Positions 7,229 through 12,570 of a stretch of 12,570 nt of DNA are shown here, piece by piece; position 1 is the first letter of the stretch, and every line of letters starts with the position of its first letter. The DNA is from Flavobacteriales bacterium (lineage in GTDB: Bacteria > Bacteroidota > Bacteroidia > Flavobacteriales_D > Sanyastnellaceae). The notes below the pieces were generated by a model. It saw nothing but the letters and a program-made list of their open reading frames with translations. It was not told the DNA's origin and did no database searches. Made by a program: the position numbers and the translations under genes. The stretch lies in assembly GCA_947457325.1 (NCBI GenBank), contig CANGVU010000012.1, forward strand, positions 1-12,570. Direction: 5' to 3'.

Positions 7229-7924
7229 TTACTGTTCGATTCTCTTGACCGCTTGGGCCATCACAAATTCAAACTGCTCATCGATAGTCAGATTGGAATT
7301 ATCCACCACGACAGCATCCTCTGCCTGGCGCAATGGATCCATTTCCCTTGTTGTATCAATCAAATCACGGTTGGTGATGTTGCTTTTAATTTCATCCAAA
7401 GAAACGTCCAAACCTGCTGCAATCAACTCATCATATCTGCGTTTAGAACGAACATCCGCATCAGCCATCATAAAAATTTTCAATTCAGCATCAGGCATCA
7501 CAACTGTTCCTATATCTCTCCCGTCCATCACTACTCCTTTGGATTCTGCCAAACGTTTCTGCAATCGAACCAATTTTACCCTCACCTCCCTTACTGCACT
7601 GATCAAGGATACATGATTGGAAACTTGAATAGACCTAATCTCTCTCTCGACATTCACGCCATTCAAATAAATCTCCTGCTCGCCTGAATCGGTGTTGTAT
7701 TTAAATGAAACTACCACGTGATCCAATAAACGAATGAGCATAGGCTCATCTATGGTTTGGTCTTTTTTGATACAATTGTTTTGCAGAGCAAACAAGGTAA
7801 TCGCCCTGTACATAGCACCTGTATCGACATAAAAATAATAGAGAGCCTTGGCAACTGCTTTGGCAATGGTACTTTTCCCGCAGGATGAGTATCCGTCAAT
7901 GGCAATATTTATCTTCTTCCTCAC
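7229..7924 (-). CDS. cmk: Cytidylate kinase (CMP/dCMP kinase)
   Basis: This cytoplasmic enzyme phosphorylates CMP and dCMP with ATP to give CDP and dCDP. Its 231 residues compare with 227 in E. coli. The P-loop is GYSSCGKST at 11-19. The CMP-binding segment DTGAMYRA is at 34-41, GRDIGTVVMPDAELKIF at 135-151, the lid-region NRD at 185-187, and TTREMDPL at 191-198 with the nucleotide-contacting Arg193 and Asp196. The start is a GTG at 7924; no ATG or TTG lies between it and an in-frame stop upstream, and the P-loop is so close to the N-terminus that a later start is impossible. The GTG lies only seven bases past a strong hairpin that separates this gene from degQ. No perfect promoter box was found in front, so expression may depend on readthrough from degQ. 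About 74 bases follow before the glycosidase start. Confidence 0.95.
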   Translation of the reverse strand: MRKKINIAIDGYSSCGKSTIAKAVAKALYYFYVDTGAMYRAITLFALQNNCIKKDQTIDEPMLIRLLDHVVVSFKYNTDSGEQEIYLNGVNVEREIRSIQVSNHVSLISAVREVRVKLVRLQKRLAESKGVVMDGRDIGTVVMPDAELKIFMMADADVRSKRRYDELIAAGLDVSLDEIKSNITNRDLIDTTREMDPLRQAEDAVVVDNSNLTIDEQFEFVMAQAVKRIEQ

Positions 7925-7931
7925 GGGTGTC

Positions 7932-7968
7932 GAAAATACAACAGGTATTGCAAACCCGTTGTATTTTC
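7932..7968 (-). terminator. 15-bp stem hairpin between degQ and cmk
   Basis: On the minus strand GAAAATACAACGGGT and ACCTGTTGTATTTTC form a 15-bp stem around the 7-base loop TTGCAAT. In minus-strand RNA all 15 positions pair, with a single G-U; plus-strand RNA would carry an A-C mismatch instead, so the structure favours the minus-strand transcript. It begins 16 bases after the degQ stop. The A-rich left arm and T-rich right arm (TATTTT) fit an intrinsic terminator, but the T-tract is short and inside the stem. Because the cmk start follows seven bases later, it could instead act as an attenuator, a processing site or a translation-control hairpin for cmk. Confidence 0.6.
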
Positions 7969-7984
7969 AAGAAAGAAATTTCAT

Positions 7985-9436
7985 TTACAATCCAAAACCA
8001 TAATAAGCTCGGGTACCGTTGGGGTAAACGCCCTCAATCATGATACCTTCCCCTTTGCTCTTAGAACCCAAAGCGCGATTTAAGTCCTCAGGAGTTTCAA
8101 CCATCTCTTCATCTACTTTTGTAATAATAAAACCTGGCTGAATACCTGCCGCTTTCAACTTACCGGGGCTAATCGATTTTATTTTTGCGCCACCTTTGAT
8201 GCGCAATTTCATTTTCTCTTCGCTAGAAACAGGGCCAAAATCAGCACCGAGCGAACTTACATTGGCTGCTGCTTCTGCTTCAAAATTGCTCAACTCCGCT
8301 TTACCGCTTCTGTTCTTGAGGGCAACAGTAATCTCCTGCCACTTGTTGTTTCTCCACACACCCAATTTAACTTTATCGCCAGGGCGATATTTGGCTACTT
8401 GTTCTTGCAATTGTGGCACATTCTTAACCGGACGGTCTCCCACCTTCAGAATAACATCACCCTCTTTGATCTCAGTATCAGTTGCCGTTACTCCATTGAC
8501 TAAAATTCCTGCTACTTCATTCAATCCTTTGTCCTTGGCAATGTCCTCGGAAACTTCTGAAATCTTTACACCAATGAAAGCGCGCTGCACACGACCAAAC
8601 TCAATGATATCGTTCGCCACTTTTCGTGCAATGGTAGTGGGTACAGCAAAAGAATAACCGGAAAATACGCCTGTACGTGAAGCAATGGCCGTGTTGATTC
8701 CCACCAACTCTCCTTTGGCATTGACCAAAGCACCTCCACTATTTCCGGGGTTCACCGCAGCATCGGTTTGAATAAAAGACTCTACAGGGAATATTTCCTC
8801 CGAACCATTGTTGCGGTTTCCTATCAAATTAATGTTACGCGCTTTGGCACTCACGATACCCGCAGTTACAGTTGACGTCAACTCAAATGGATTACCAACT
8901 GCCAATACCCATTCTCCCACTTTAACATCTTCGCTATTGCCCCAATTGATGGCTGGTAAATTTTCTTCGTCAATTTTAATGACAGCGATATCAGTACTTG
9001 GATCCCGGCCAACCAATTCAGCCGTATAATTTTTGTTGTTATTTAAGGTAACAATCAATTTCTGCGCTCCTTCTACCACGTGGTTATTGGTGATGATGTA
9101 CCCATCGTTGGAAATAATCACTCCACTTCCCGTGCCTTGCTGCACCTGAGGTTGTTGTTGGTATCCAAAAAAATCAAACCATGGATTATAGGCAGGGCTC
9201 ACCGTACTTTCCGTCTTCACGTGAACGACACAATTGACCGATCGATCTGCCGCGCCAACAAAGTCAGTATTCATATCACCAGGCATACCGCCAGCATAGG
9301 ACACCTGATGTGCAGGAAGTGAGCCATTCAAAGCCGATAAATTGGGATTGCTCCATTGTATCACTGCACTTCCGATAAGCGCAACGCCCCCTCCGAGCAA
9401 CGCTGCACTAGACAATAACCACCAATTCTGTTTCAT
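7985..9436 (-). CDS. degQ: DegQ/HtrA-family periplasmic serine protease (Do-like)
   Basis: Do-like proteases degrade or refold damaged envelope proteins. From the ATG at 9436 the protein has 483 residues: an N-terminal hydrophobic segment at about 5-27 (signal peptide or anchor), a trypsin-like domain at about 55-280, and two PDZ domains at about 286-375 and 405-480. The catalytic triad is complete: His119 in TNNHVVEGA, Asp149 in STDIAVIKID and Ser233 in GNSGGALV. GTGSGVII at 101-108 is typical. A Gln-rich loop (GYQQQPQVQQ) at 91-100 lies just before the first strands, where Do proteases carry the variable LA loop. An in-frame ATG at 9496 would add 20 residues, but it lies upstream of the TAATTTTG promoter box and would spoil the N-terminal signal, so I rejected it. 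The gene is divergent from the DUF4249 lipoprotein gene. DegP-type naming is equally possible; orthology between DegP, DegQ and DegS cannot be settled here. Confidence 0.93.
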   Translation of the reverse strand: MKQNWWLLSSAALLGGGVALIGSAVIQWSNPNLSALNGSLPAHQVSYAGGMPGDMNTDFVGAADRSVNCVVHVKTESTVSPAYNPWFDFFGYQQQPQVQQGTGSGVIISNDGYIITNNHVVEGAQKLIVTLNNNKNYTAELVGRDPSTDIAVIKIDEENLPAINWGNSEDVKVGEWVLAVGNPFELTSTVTAGIVSAKARNINLIGNRNNGSEEIFPVESFIQTDAAVNPGNSGGALVNAKGELVGINTAIASRTGVFSGYSFAVPTTIARKVANDIIEFGRVQRAFIGVKISEVSEDIAKDKGLNEVAGILVNGVTATDTEIKEGDVILKVGDRPVKNVPQLQEQVAKYRPGDKVKLGVWRNNKWQEITVALKNRSGKAELSNFEAEAAANVSSLGADFGPVSSEEKMKLRIKGGAKIKSISPGKLKAAGIQPGFIITKVDEEMVETPEDLNRALGSKSKGEGIMIEGVYPNGTRAYYGFGL

Positions 9437-9457
9437 TTGCAATACAATTTTATGATT

Positions 9458-9465
9458 CAAAATTA
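9458..9465 (-). promoter_or_regulatory. degQ -7 promoter box TAATTTTG
   Basis: On the minus strand TAATTTTG is a perfect TAnnTTTG match, ending 21 bases before the ATG at 9436. No TTG lies at the usual 17-23 base distance upstream; the nearest is 28 bases away. The box supports the 9436 start over the ATG at 9496, which would lie upstream of the transcript start. The missing -33 element may mean reliance on an activator or an alternative sigma factor, which cannot be decided from sequence. Confidence 0.55.
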
Positions 9466-9519
9466 CAACCGAAAAAGGATAAACTTGTTGCATCAAAAAT
9501 TTGAAGAAATGTTAATGCA

Positions 9520-9553
9520 TTGACTTATTGGAGGTCACAGCGCCTTACCTTTG
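9520..9553 (+). promoter_or_regulatory. DUF4249 lipoprotein promoter, TTG-N23-TACCTTTG
   Basis: TACCTTTG at 9546-9553 is a perfect TAnnTTTG box, with a TTG at 9520-9522 exactly 23 bases upstream. The GTG start codon at 9558 follows after only four bases. Both the N23 spacing and the four-base gap to the start are identical to the bshA promoter. Confidence 0.65.
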
Positions 9554-9557
9554 AGTC

Positions 9558-10541
9558 GTGAAAAAATTCAGTCTATTCATCTGCGTCATTGCCTGCTGGT
9601 TATTTGTGGCCTGCGAAAAAGAAATTACCGTGGATTTGCCGGAAACAGAAGCCTTGTTGGTTGTTGAAGGAACCATTGAAAATGGTTTACCGCCTATTAT
9701 TTTTCTAAGCCAATCCCAAGGTTACTTCGACCCTATCAATGCTGAAACAATTCAAAACTTTTATCTCTGCGATGCCAAAGTCACTTTAACCGTAGATGGA
9801 ATGACCGATACGCTCATCAACATTAACGCGGCAAGTCTGACTCCTGAGCAATTAGAGCAGGTGGCAGATTTAATTGGCATTCCTGCTGAACAAATTGCAG
9901 CCAATAATTTTTGTGCATACACCTCTCTCAATCCCAATTTTTGGGGACAACCCAACAAAGTGTATAACCTTAAAGTCGTGCACCAGGGTAGAACTGTAAC
10001 CGCAACCACCAAACTCAACACTCCCATTCCTTTGGATAGTCTTTGGTTTGACATTCCCTCAGGAAATCCAGCAGACTCATTGGGGTTCTTGTATGCAACA
10101 TTAACTGACCCTGATACATTAGGCAATTGCTACCGTTGGGCAGCCAAGCGCATCAATCGCTATACCAACGCTCCTGCTGATCAAGCAGATTTGATTGGAC
10201 AACCCAAGGATGCCGATTTTGTTTATCCCTTCAATTCCGTTACAGATGACGCCTTCTTCAACGGATTAAATTTTGATTTTTCTTACTACCGTGGGAGAGA
10301 ATTAAATTCAGAAAAATTTGATGACACCAATGATGAGGCTGGCTTTTACAAAGTGGGAGACACTGTCGTCGTAAAAGGTCAAGTCATTGACTACCCCAGT
10401 TTCCAGTTCATTTTTGATTTTGAGAACCAAGGTGGTGGCCCATTTGCATTGCCTTATAACTTGAGATCCAATGTCAAAGGTGGTTTGGGCGCATTCATCG
10501 CCTACGGTTCATTGCTCGACACAGTGATTTGCGTGAAGTGA
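9558..10541 (+). CDS. DUF4249-family lipoprotein
   Basis: The product has 327 residues and begins with GTG. It has a lipoprotein signal peptide: Lys2-Lys3, a hydrophobic core, then FVAC with the lipidation cysteine at residue 19, followed by EKE. The mature protein starts CEKEITVDLPE and continues with LVVEGTIENGLPPIIFLSQS, the typical opening of DUF4249 proteins of Bacteroidota. The mid-region (YNLKVVHQGRTVTATTKLN then PIPLDSLWFD) and the end (PFALPYNLRSNVKGGLGAFIAYG) also fit the family. DUF4249 function is not established; members are outer-membrane-associated and are often encoded next to TonB-dependent receptors, but no such receptor gene is present here. It is divergent from degQ, with its own promoter. 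The next plus-strand gene follows closely but has its own promoter box. Confidence 0.88.
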   Translation: MKKFSLFICVIACWLFVACEKEITVDLPETEALLVVEGTIENGLPPIIFLSQSQGYFDPINAETIQNFYLCDAKVTLTVDGMTDTLININAASLTPEQLEQVADLIGIPAEQIAANNFCAYTSLNPNFWGQPNKVYNLKVVHQGRTVTATTKLNTPIPLDSLWFDIPSGNPADSLGFLYATLTDPDTLGNCYRWAAKRINRYTNAPADQADLIGQPKDADFVYPFNSVTDDAFFNGLNFDFSYYRGRELNSEKFDDTNDEAGFYKVGDTVVVKGQVIDYPSFQFIFDFENQGGGPFALPYNLRSNVKGGLGAFIAYGSLLDTVICVK

Positions 10542-10552
10542 TTTGAATCACA
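10537..10552. promoter_or_regulatory. CRP-like inverted repeat upstream of the DUF983 gene
   Basis: The sequence AGTGA-TTTGAA-TCACA matches the CRP/FNR-superfamily consensus TGTGA-N6-TCACA at nine of ten positions. Its centre is about 41 bases upstream of the transcript start predicted from the TAACTTTG box, the position of class II activator sites, and that promoter lacks a -33 TTG. The left arm covers the stop codon of the lipoprotein gene. A match this good could also arise by chance in a window of this size. A short RNA hairpin (GTGAT-TTGA-ATCAC) is an alternative reading. Confidence 0.3.
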
Positions 10553-10574
10553 CAAATAAAGGCAACCTAAACCC

Positions 10575-10582
10575 TAACTTTG
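10575..10582 (+). promoter_or_regulatory. -7 promoter box TAACTTTG of the DUF983 gene
   Basis: A perfect TAnnTTTG box in the gap after the lipoprotein gene, ending 20 bases before the ATG at 10603. There is no TTG at the usual -33 spacing. The box supports the ATG at 10603 over an in-frame TTG at 10543, which would lie upstream of the transcript. Confidence 0.5.
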
Positions 10583-10602
10583 CCCCGAAATTCAAATTGA
10601 AC

Positions 10603-10992
10603 ATGAACACTTTTATCTCAGCCATTACTTTTAAATGTCCTGCCTGTCATCAAGATAGCATCTATGAAAATCCATCCTTGTACACCTTAAAGGAATTGAG
10701 CAAAAACAAAAAGTGTTGCAACCATTGTGGTGCAGATTTTCAACCTGAGCCTGGTTTTTATTTCGGTGCAGCTTACGTCTCTTGGGCGTTAACAGTAGCC
10801 ACTTGGGTAGCGGTATTGATTGCTTTAAAATGTTTTGATTGGTGGGGATGGATGGAATTTGGTTTCTTAACTCATCCCGTAACTTTCCTCTTCTCAGGCA
10901 TAGGAACGAGCTTGGTCCTTTTCCCTTATATGTTTCGCTTATCCAGAAGCATTTGGGCCCATTTTTTCATTGCCGAGAAAACGGAAGAATAA
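10603..10992 (+). CDS. DUF983 zinc-knuckle membrane protein
   Basis: The 129-residue protein begins with two CxxC pairs, CPAC at 12-15 and CNHC at 39-42, spaced as a zinc ribbon. The family signature FQPEPGFYFGAAYVSWAL follows at about 46-63. Two hydrophobic segments at about 58-77 and 93-112 are likely transmembrane helices. These features identify DUF983, a common Bacteroidota and Alphaproteobacteria family of unknown function. I use the ATG at 10603 because it lies 20 bases after a perfect promoter box and starts right before the zinc ribbon. An upstream TTG start would add 20 low-complexity residues read through the promoter. The stop codon directly abuts the stop of the convergent ABC exporter gene, leaving no intergenic space. 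Confidence 0.88.
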   Translation: MNTFISAITFKCPACHQDSIYENPSLYTLKELSKNKKCCNHCGADFQPEPGFYFGAAYVSWALTVATWVAVLIALKCFDWWGWMEFGFLTHPVTFLFSGIGTSLVLFPYMFRLSRSIWAHFFIAEKTEE

Positions 10993-12570
10993 TTATCCCA
11001 ACTCTTGCAGTTCTACCAAGGTTTTGTATAGACCTTCTTGCGCCATCAATTCTTGGTGGTTGCCTTTTTGTACAATTTCTCCTTGATCAATCACCAATAT
11101 ACAATCTGCATTTTGCACGGTGCTTAGACGGTGTGCAATAACAATGCTGGTGCGGTCTTTCATCATGTTTTGAATGGCATCTTGCACCAATTGCTCGCTT
11201 TGCGTATCCAACGCCGATGTGGCTTCATCCAAAATCAAAATAGGCGGATTCTTGTACAAGGCGCGCGCAATGCAAACGCGTTGTTTTTGTCCGCCCGATA
11301 ATTTGCTTCCCCCATCACCCACATTGAATTCCCATTGACCCTGACATTGTTCAATAAAATCGGATGCATTGGCCATCTTGGCTACTGTCTTTACTCTTTC
11401 CTGATCCACTTGATCAAATCCCAATGCGATGTTCTTGGAAATGGTATCATTGAAAAGGATGGAATCCTGGGTAACCACGCCCACATGATTTCTCCATGAG
11501 GACAATGAACGGCTGCGCAATGAGACACCATCCACCAAAATATCACCCTGATGCGGATCCATTAATCGAACGACTAACGAGGCAATGGTCGACTTGCCAC
11601 CTCCCGATGGCCCTACCAACGCCACTGTCTCACCTTTCTTCACGGTAAATGAAATGTCCTTCAATACCGATTTGTCCCCATATCCAAAAGAAACTTTTTG
11701 AAATTGAATATCGGATTGAAAATCGCCTACTTCAACAGCACCTGGAACATCTTGAACTGACTCCTCAGCGTCCATGATTTCGTTGACACGGTCCAATGAC
11801 GCAGCTCCTTTGGACACCTTGAATACCGCCTCTGACAGCGCACGAGCGGGTTGAATGACTTGCGAAAAAACCACCAAGTAACCAATCAACAATGCGCCGG
11901 ACATCTGCTCCTCCAAAACAATCTTCCCACCTACAAAAAGTAAAATCGCAATGACGGACATAGAGATGAATTCAGACATCGGAGAGCTCAAATACTCTCT
12001 TCTGTACAAGCGGTGCATCAACTTGAAATAAGAATCATTTTCGCTATTGAATTTATTGCCAAAATAATGTTCTGCATTGAACACCTTGACCACACGCATG
12101 CCCGTTAATGTCTCTTCAATAACGGAAATCAATTCGCCCAAACTTCCCTTACCGCGCTTGGCGGCATTTTTCAAACTCTTGGCAATACGGGAAATCAAAA
12201 TACCACTGATGGGAAGGAACAACAAAGCAAAAAGTGTCAACTGCCAAGAGATGACAAACAAGGTCACAATGGAGATGGTGAGCATGATGGGGGCCTTGAG
12301 CAAAGCCTCGAGTGCACCGATGACAGAAAATTCAATTTCCATCAAGTCATTGGTCATTCTGGAAATCAAGTCTCCCTTTTTCTCGTGGGTATAAAAGGCA
12401 ACAGACAAACGCAGCACTTTGGCGTACAATTTCGCACGAAGATCTCTTGAAATGGCGGTCCGCACTTTTGCAATGCTCAGCAGAGACAAATAATTGGAGA
12501 GATTCTTCAATAGGGCCAACAACACAATCATCCCACACATCAACATCAACGCATTAATCTCGCCATGCTC
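10993..12570 (-). CDS. MsbA-type ABC exporter, fused permease and ATPase (N-terminus outside window)
   Basis: The frame is open through the right edge, so this is a C-terminal fragment: 525 residues visible, with roughly 50-60 missing by comparison with E. coli MsbA (582 residues). It is a half-transporter that works as a dimer in the inner membrane. Counting visible residues, the permease part spans about 1-260 with hydrophobic segments near 10-35, 90-125 and 200-240. The ATPase has Walker A GPSGGGKST at 320-328, Q-loop Gln368, signature LSGGQ at 424-428, Walker B ILILDE at 444-449 with catalytic Glu449, D-loop SALD, and H-loop His480. The NBD is complete and should be active. The substrate may be lipid A precursor, another lipid or a drug; the sequence does not decide, so I give no symbol. 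The gene is convergent with the DUF983 gene, stop codon to stop codon. Confidence 0.93.
   Translation of the reverse strand, partial: EHGEINALMLMCGMIVLLALLKNLSNYLSLLSIAKVRTAISRDLRAKLYAKVLRLSVAFYTHEKKGDLISRMTNDLMEIEFSVIGALEALLKAPIMLTISIVTLFVISWQLTLFALLFLPISGILISRIAKSLKNAAKRGKGSLGELISVIEETLTGMRVVKVFNAEHYFGNKFNSENDSYFKLMHRLYRREYLSSPMSEFISMSVIAILLFVGGKIVLEEQMSGALLIGYLVVFSQVIQPARALSEAVFKVSKGAASLDRVNEIMDAEESVQDVPGAVEVGDFQSDIQFQKVSFGYGDKSVLKDISFTVKKGETVALVGPSGGGKSTIASLVVRLMDPHQGDILVDGVSLRSRSLSSWRNHVGVVTQDSILFNDTISKNIALGFDQVDQERVKTVAKMANASDFIEQCQGQWEFNVGDGGSKLSGGQKQRVCIARALYKNPPILILDEATSALDTQSEQLVQDAIQNMMKDRTSIVIAHRLSTVQNADCILVIDQGEIVQKGNHQELMAQEGLYKTLVELQELG

Noticed and set aside
7931..7938. TATTTTCG as a cmk -7 box
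   Set aside because: One mismatch, no TTG at proper spacing, and the bases are better explained as part of the hairpin arm.
9437..9496. Upstream ATG at 9496 as the degQ start
   Set aside because: The extension is read through a perfect promoter box and would bury the N-terminal hydrophobic segment.
10543..10602. In-frame TTG at 10543 as the DUF983 gene start
   Set aside because: The added residues overlap the promoter box; the ATG at 10603 starts right before the conserved zinc ribbon.
10989..10996. Perfect palindrome ATAATTAT between the DUF983 and ABC genes
   Set aside because: It simply results from two abutting TAA stop codons in opposite orientation; no terminator stem extends from it.
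1..12570. Mobile elements, CRISPR arrays, tRNA or rRNA genes, toxin-antitoxin or defence systems
   Set aside because: Reading both strands I found no transposase, integrase, direct-repeat array, tRNA-like sequence or defence-type domain; gaps are too short and genes are mostly recognisable core functions.

Overview
The window is a compact chromosomal stretch from a member of the Bacteroidota, most likely the Flavobacteriia or a close relative. The evidence is Bacteroidota-type promoter boxes (TAnnTTTG, sometimes with an upstream TTG), a DUF4249 lipoprotein, a DUF983 protein, a bacillithiol-type BshA, and a glycosidase/serine-hydrolase fusion of a kind seen in this phylum. Base composition looks uniform and AT-rich. 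I see no tRNA, rRNA, CRISPR array, insertion sequence or phage gene, and no gene-free stretch longer than about 120 bases.

Layout from left to right. (1) A plus-strand pair: the 3' part of a repeat and coiled-coil protein, open through the left edge, followed one base later by aroQ (type II 3-dehydroquinate dehydratase). (2) A long minus-strand block, read right to left: a DegQ/HtrA-type protease, cytidylate kinase (cmk), a secreted GH3 glycosidase fused to a serine beta-lactamase-like domain, bshA (first step of bacillithiol synthesis), and a two-helix membrane protein whose start overlaps the bshA stop. The block ends tail to tail with aroQ, overlapping it by 12 bases. (3) Divergent from the protease, on the plus strand: a DUF4249 lipoprotein, then a DUF983 zinc-knuckle membrane protein. 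(4) At the right edge, on the minus strand, an MsbA-type ABC exporter whose N-terminus lies outside the window; its stop codon abuts that of the DUF983 gene.

Most of this is housekeeping and envelope biology: shikimate pathway, nucleotide metabolism, low-molecular-weight thiol synthesis, periplasmic protein quality control, cell-wall sugar turnover and lipid or drug export. Four perfect TAnnTTTG boxes sit in the short intergenic gaps and help fix start codons. For bshA and the lipoprotein gene the box ends only 4 bases before the start codon, which suggests leaderless or nearly leaderless transcripts. A strong 15-bp inverted repeat separates degQ from cmk, and a CRP-like dyad lies just upstream of the DUF983 promoter box.

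I found no convincing new multi-gene system. The least understood items are the left-edge protein with its four PxExxP repeat units, the small membrane protein coupled to bshA, and the regulatory architecture noted above.
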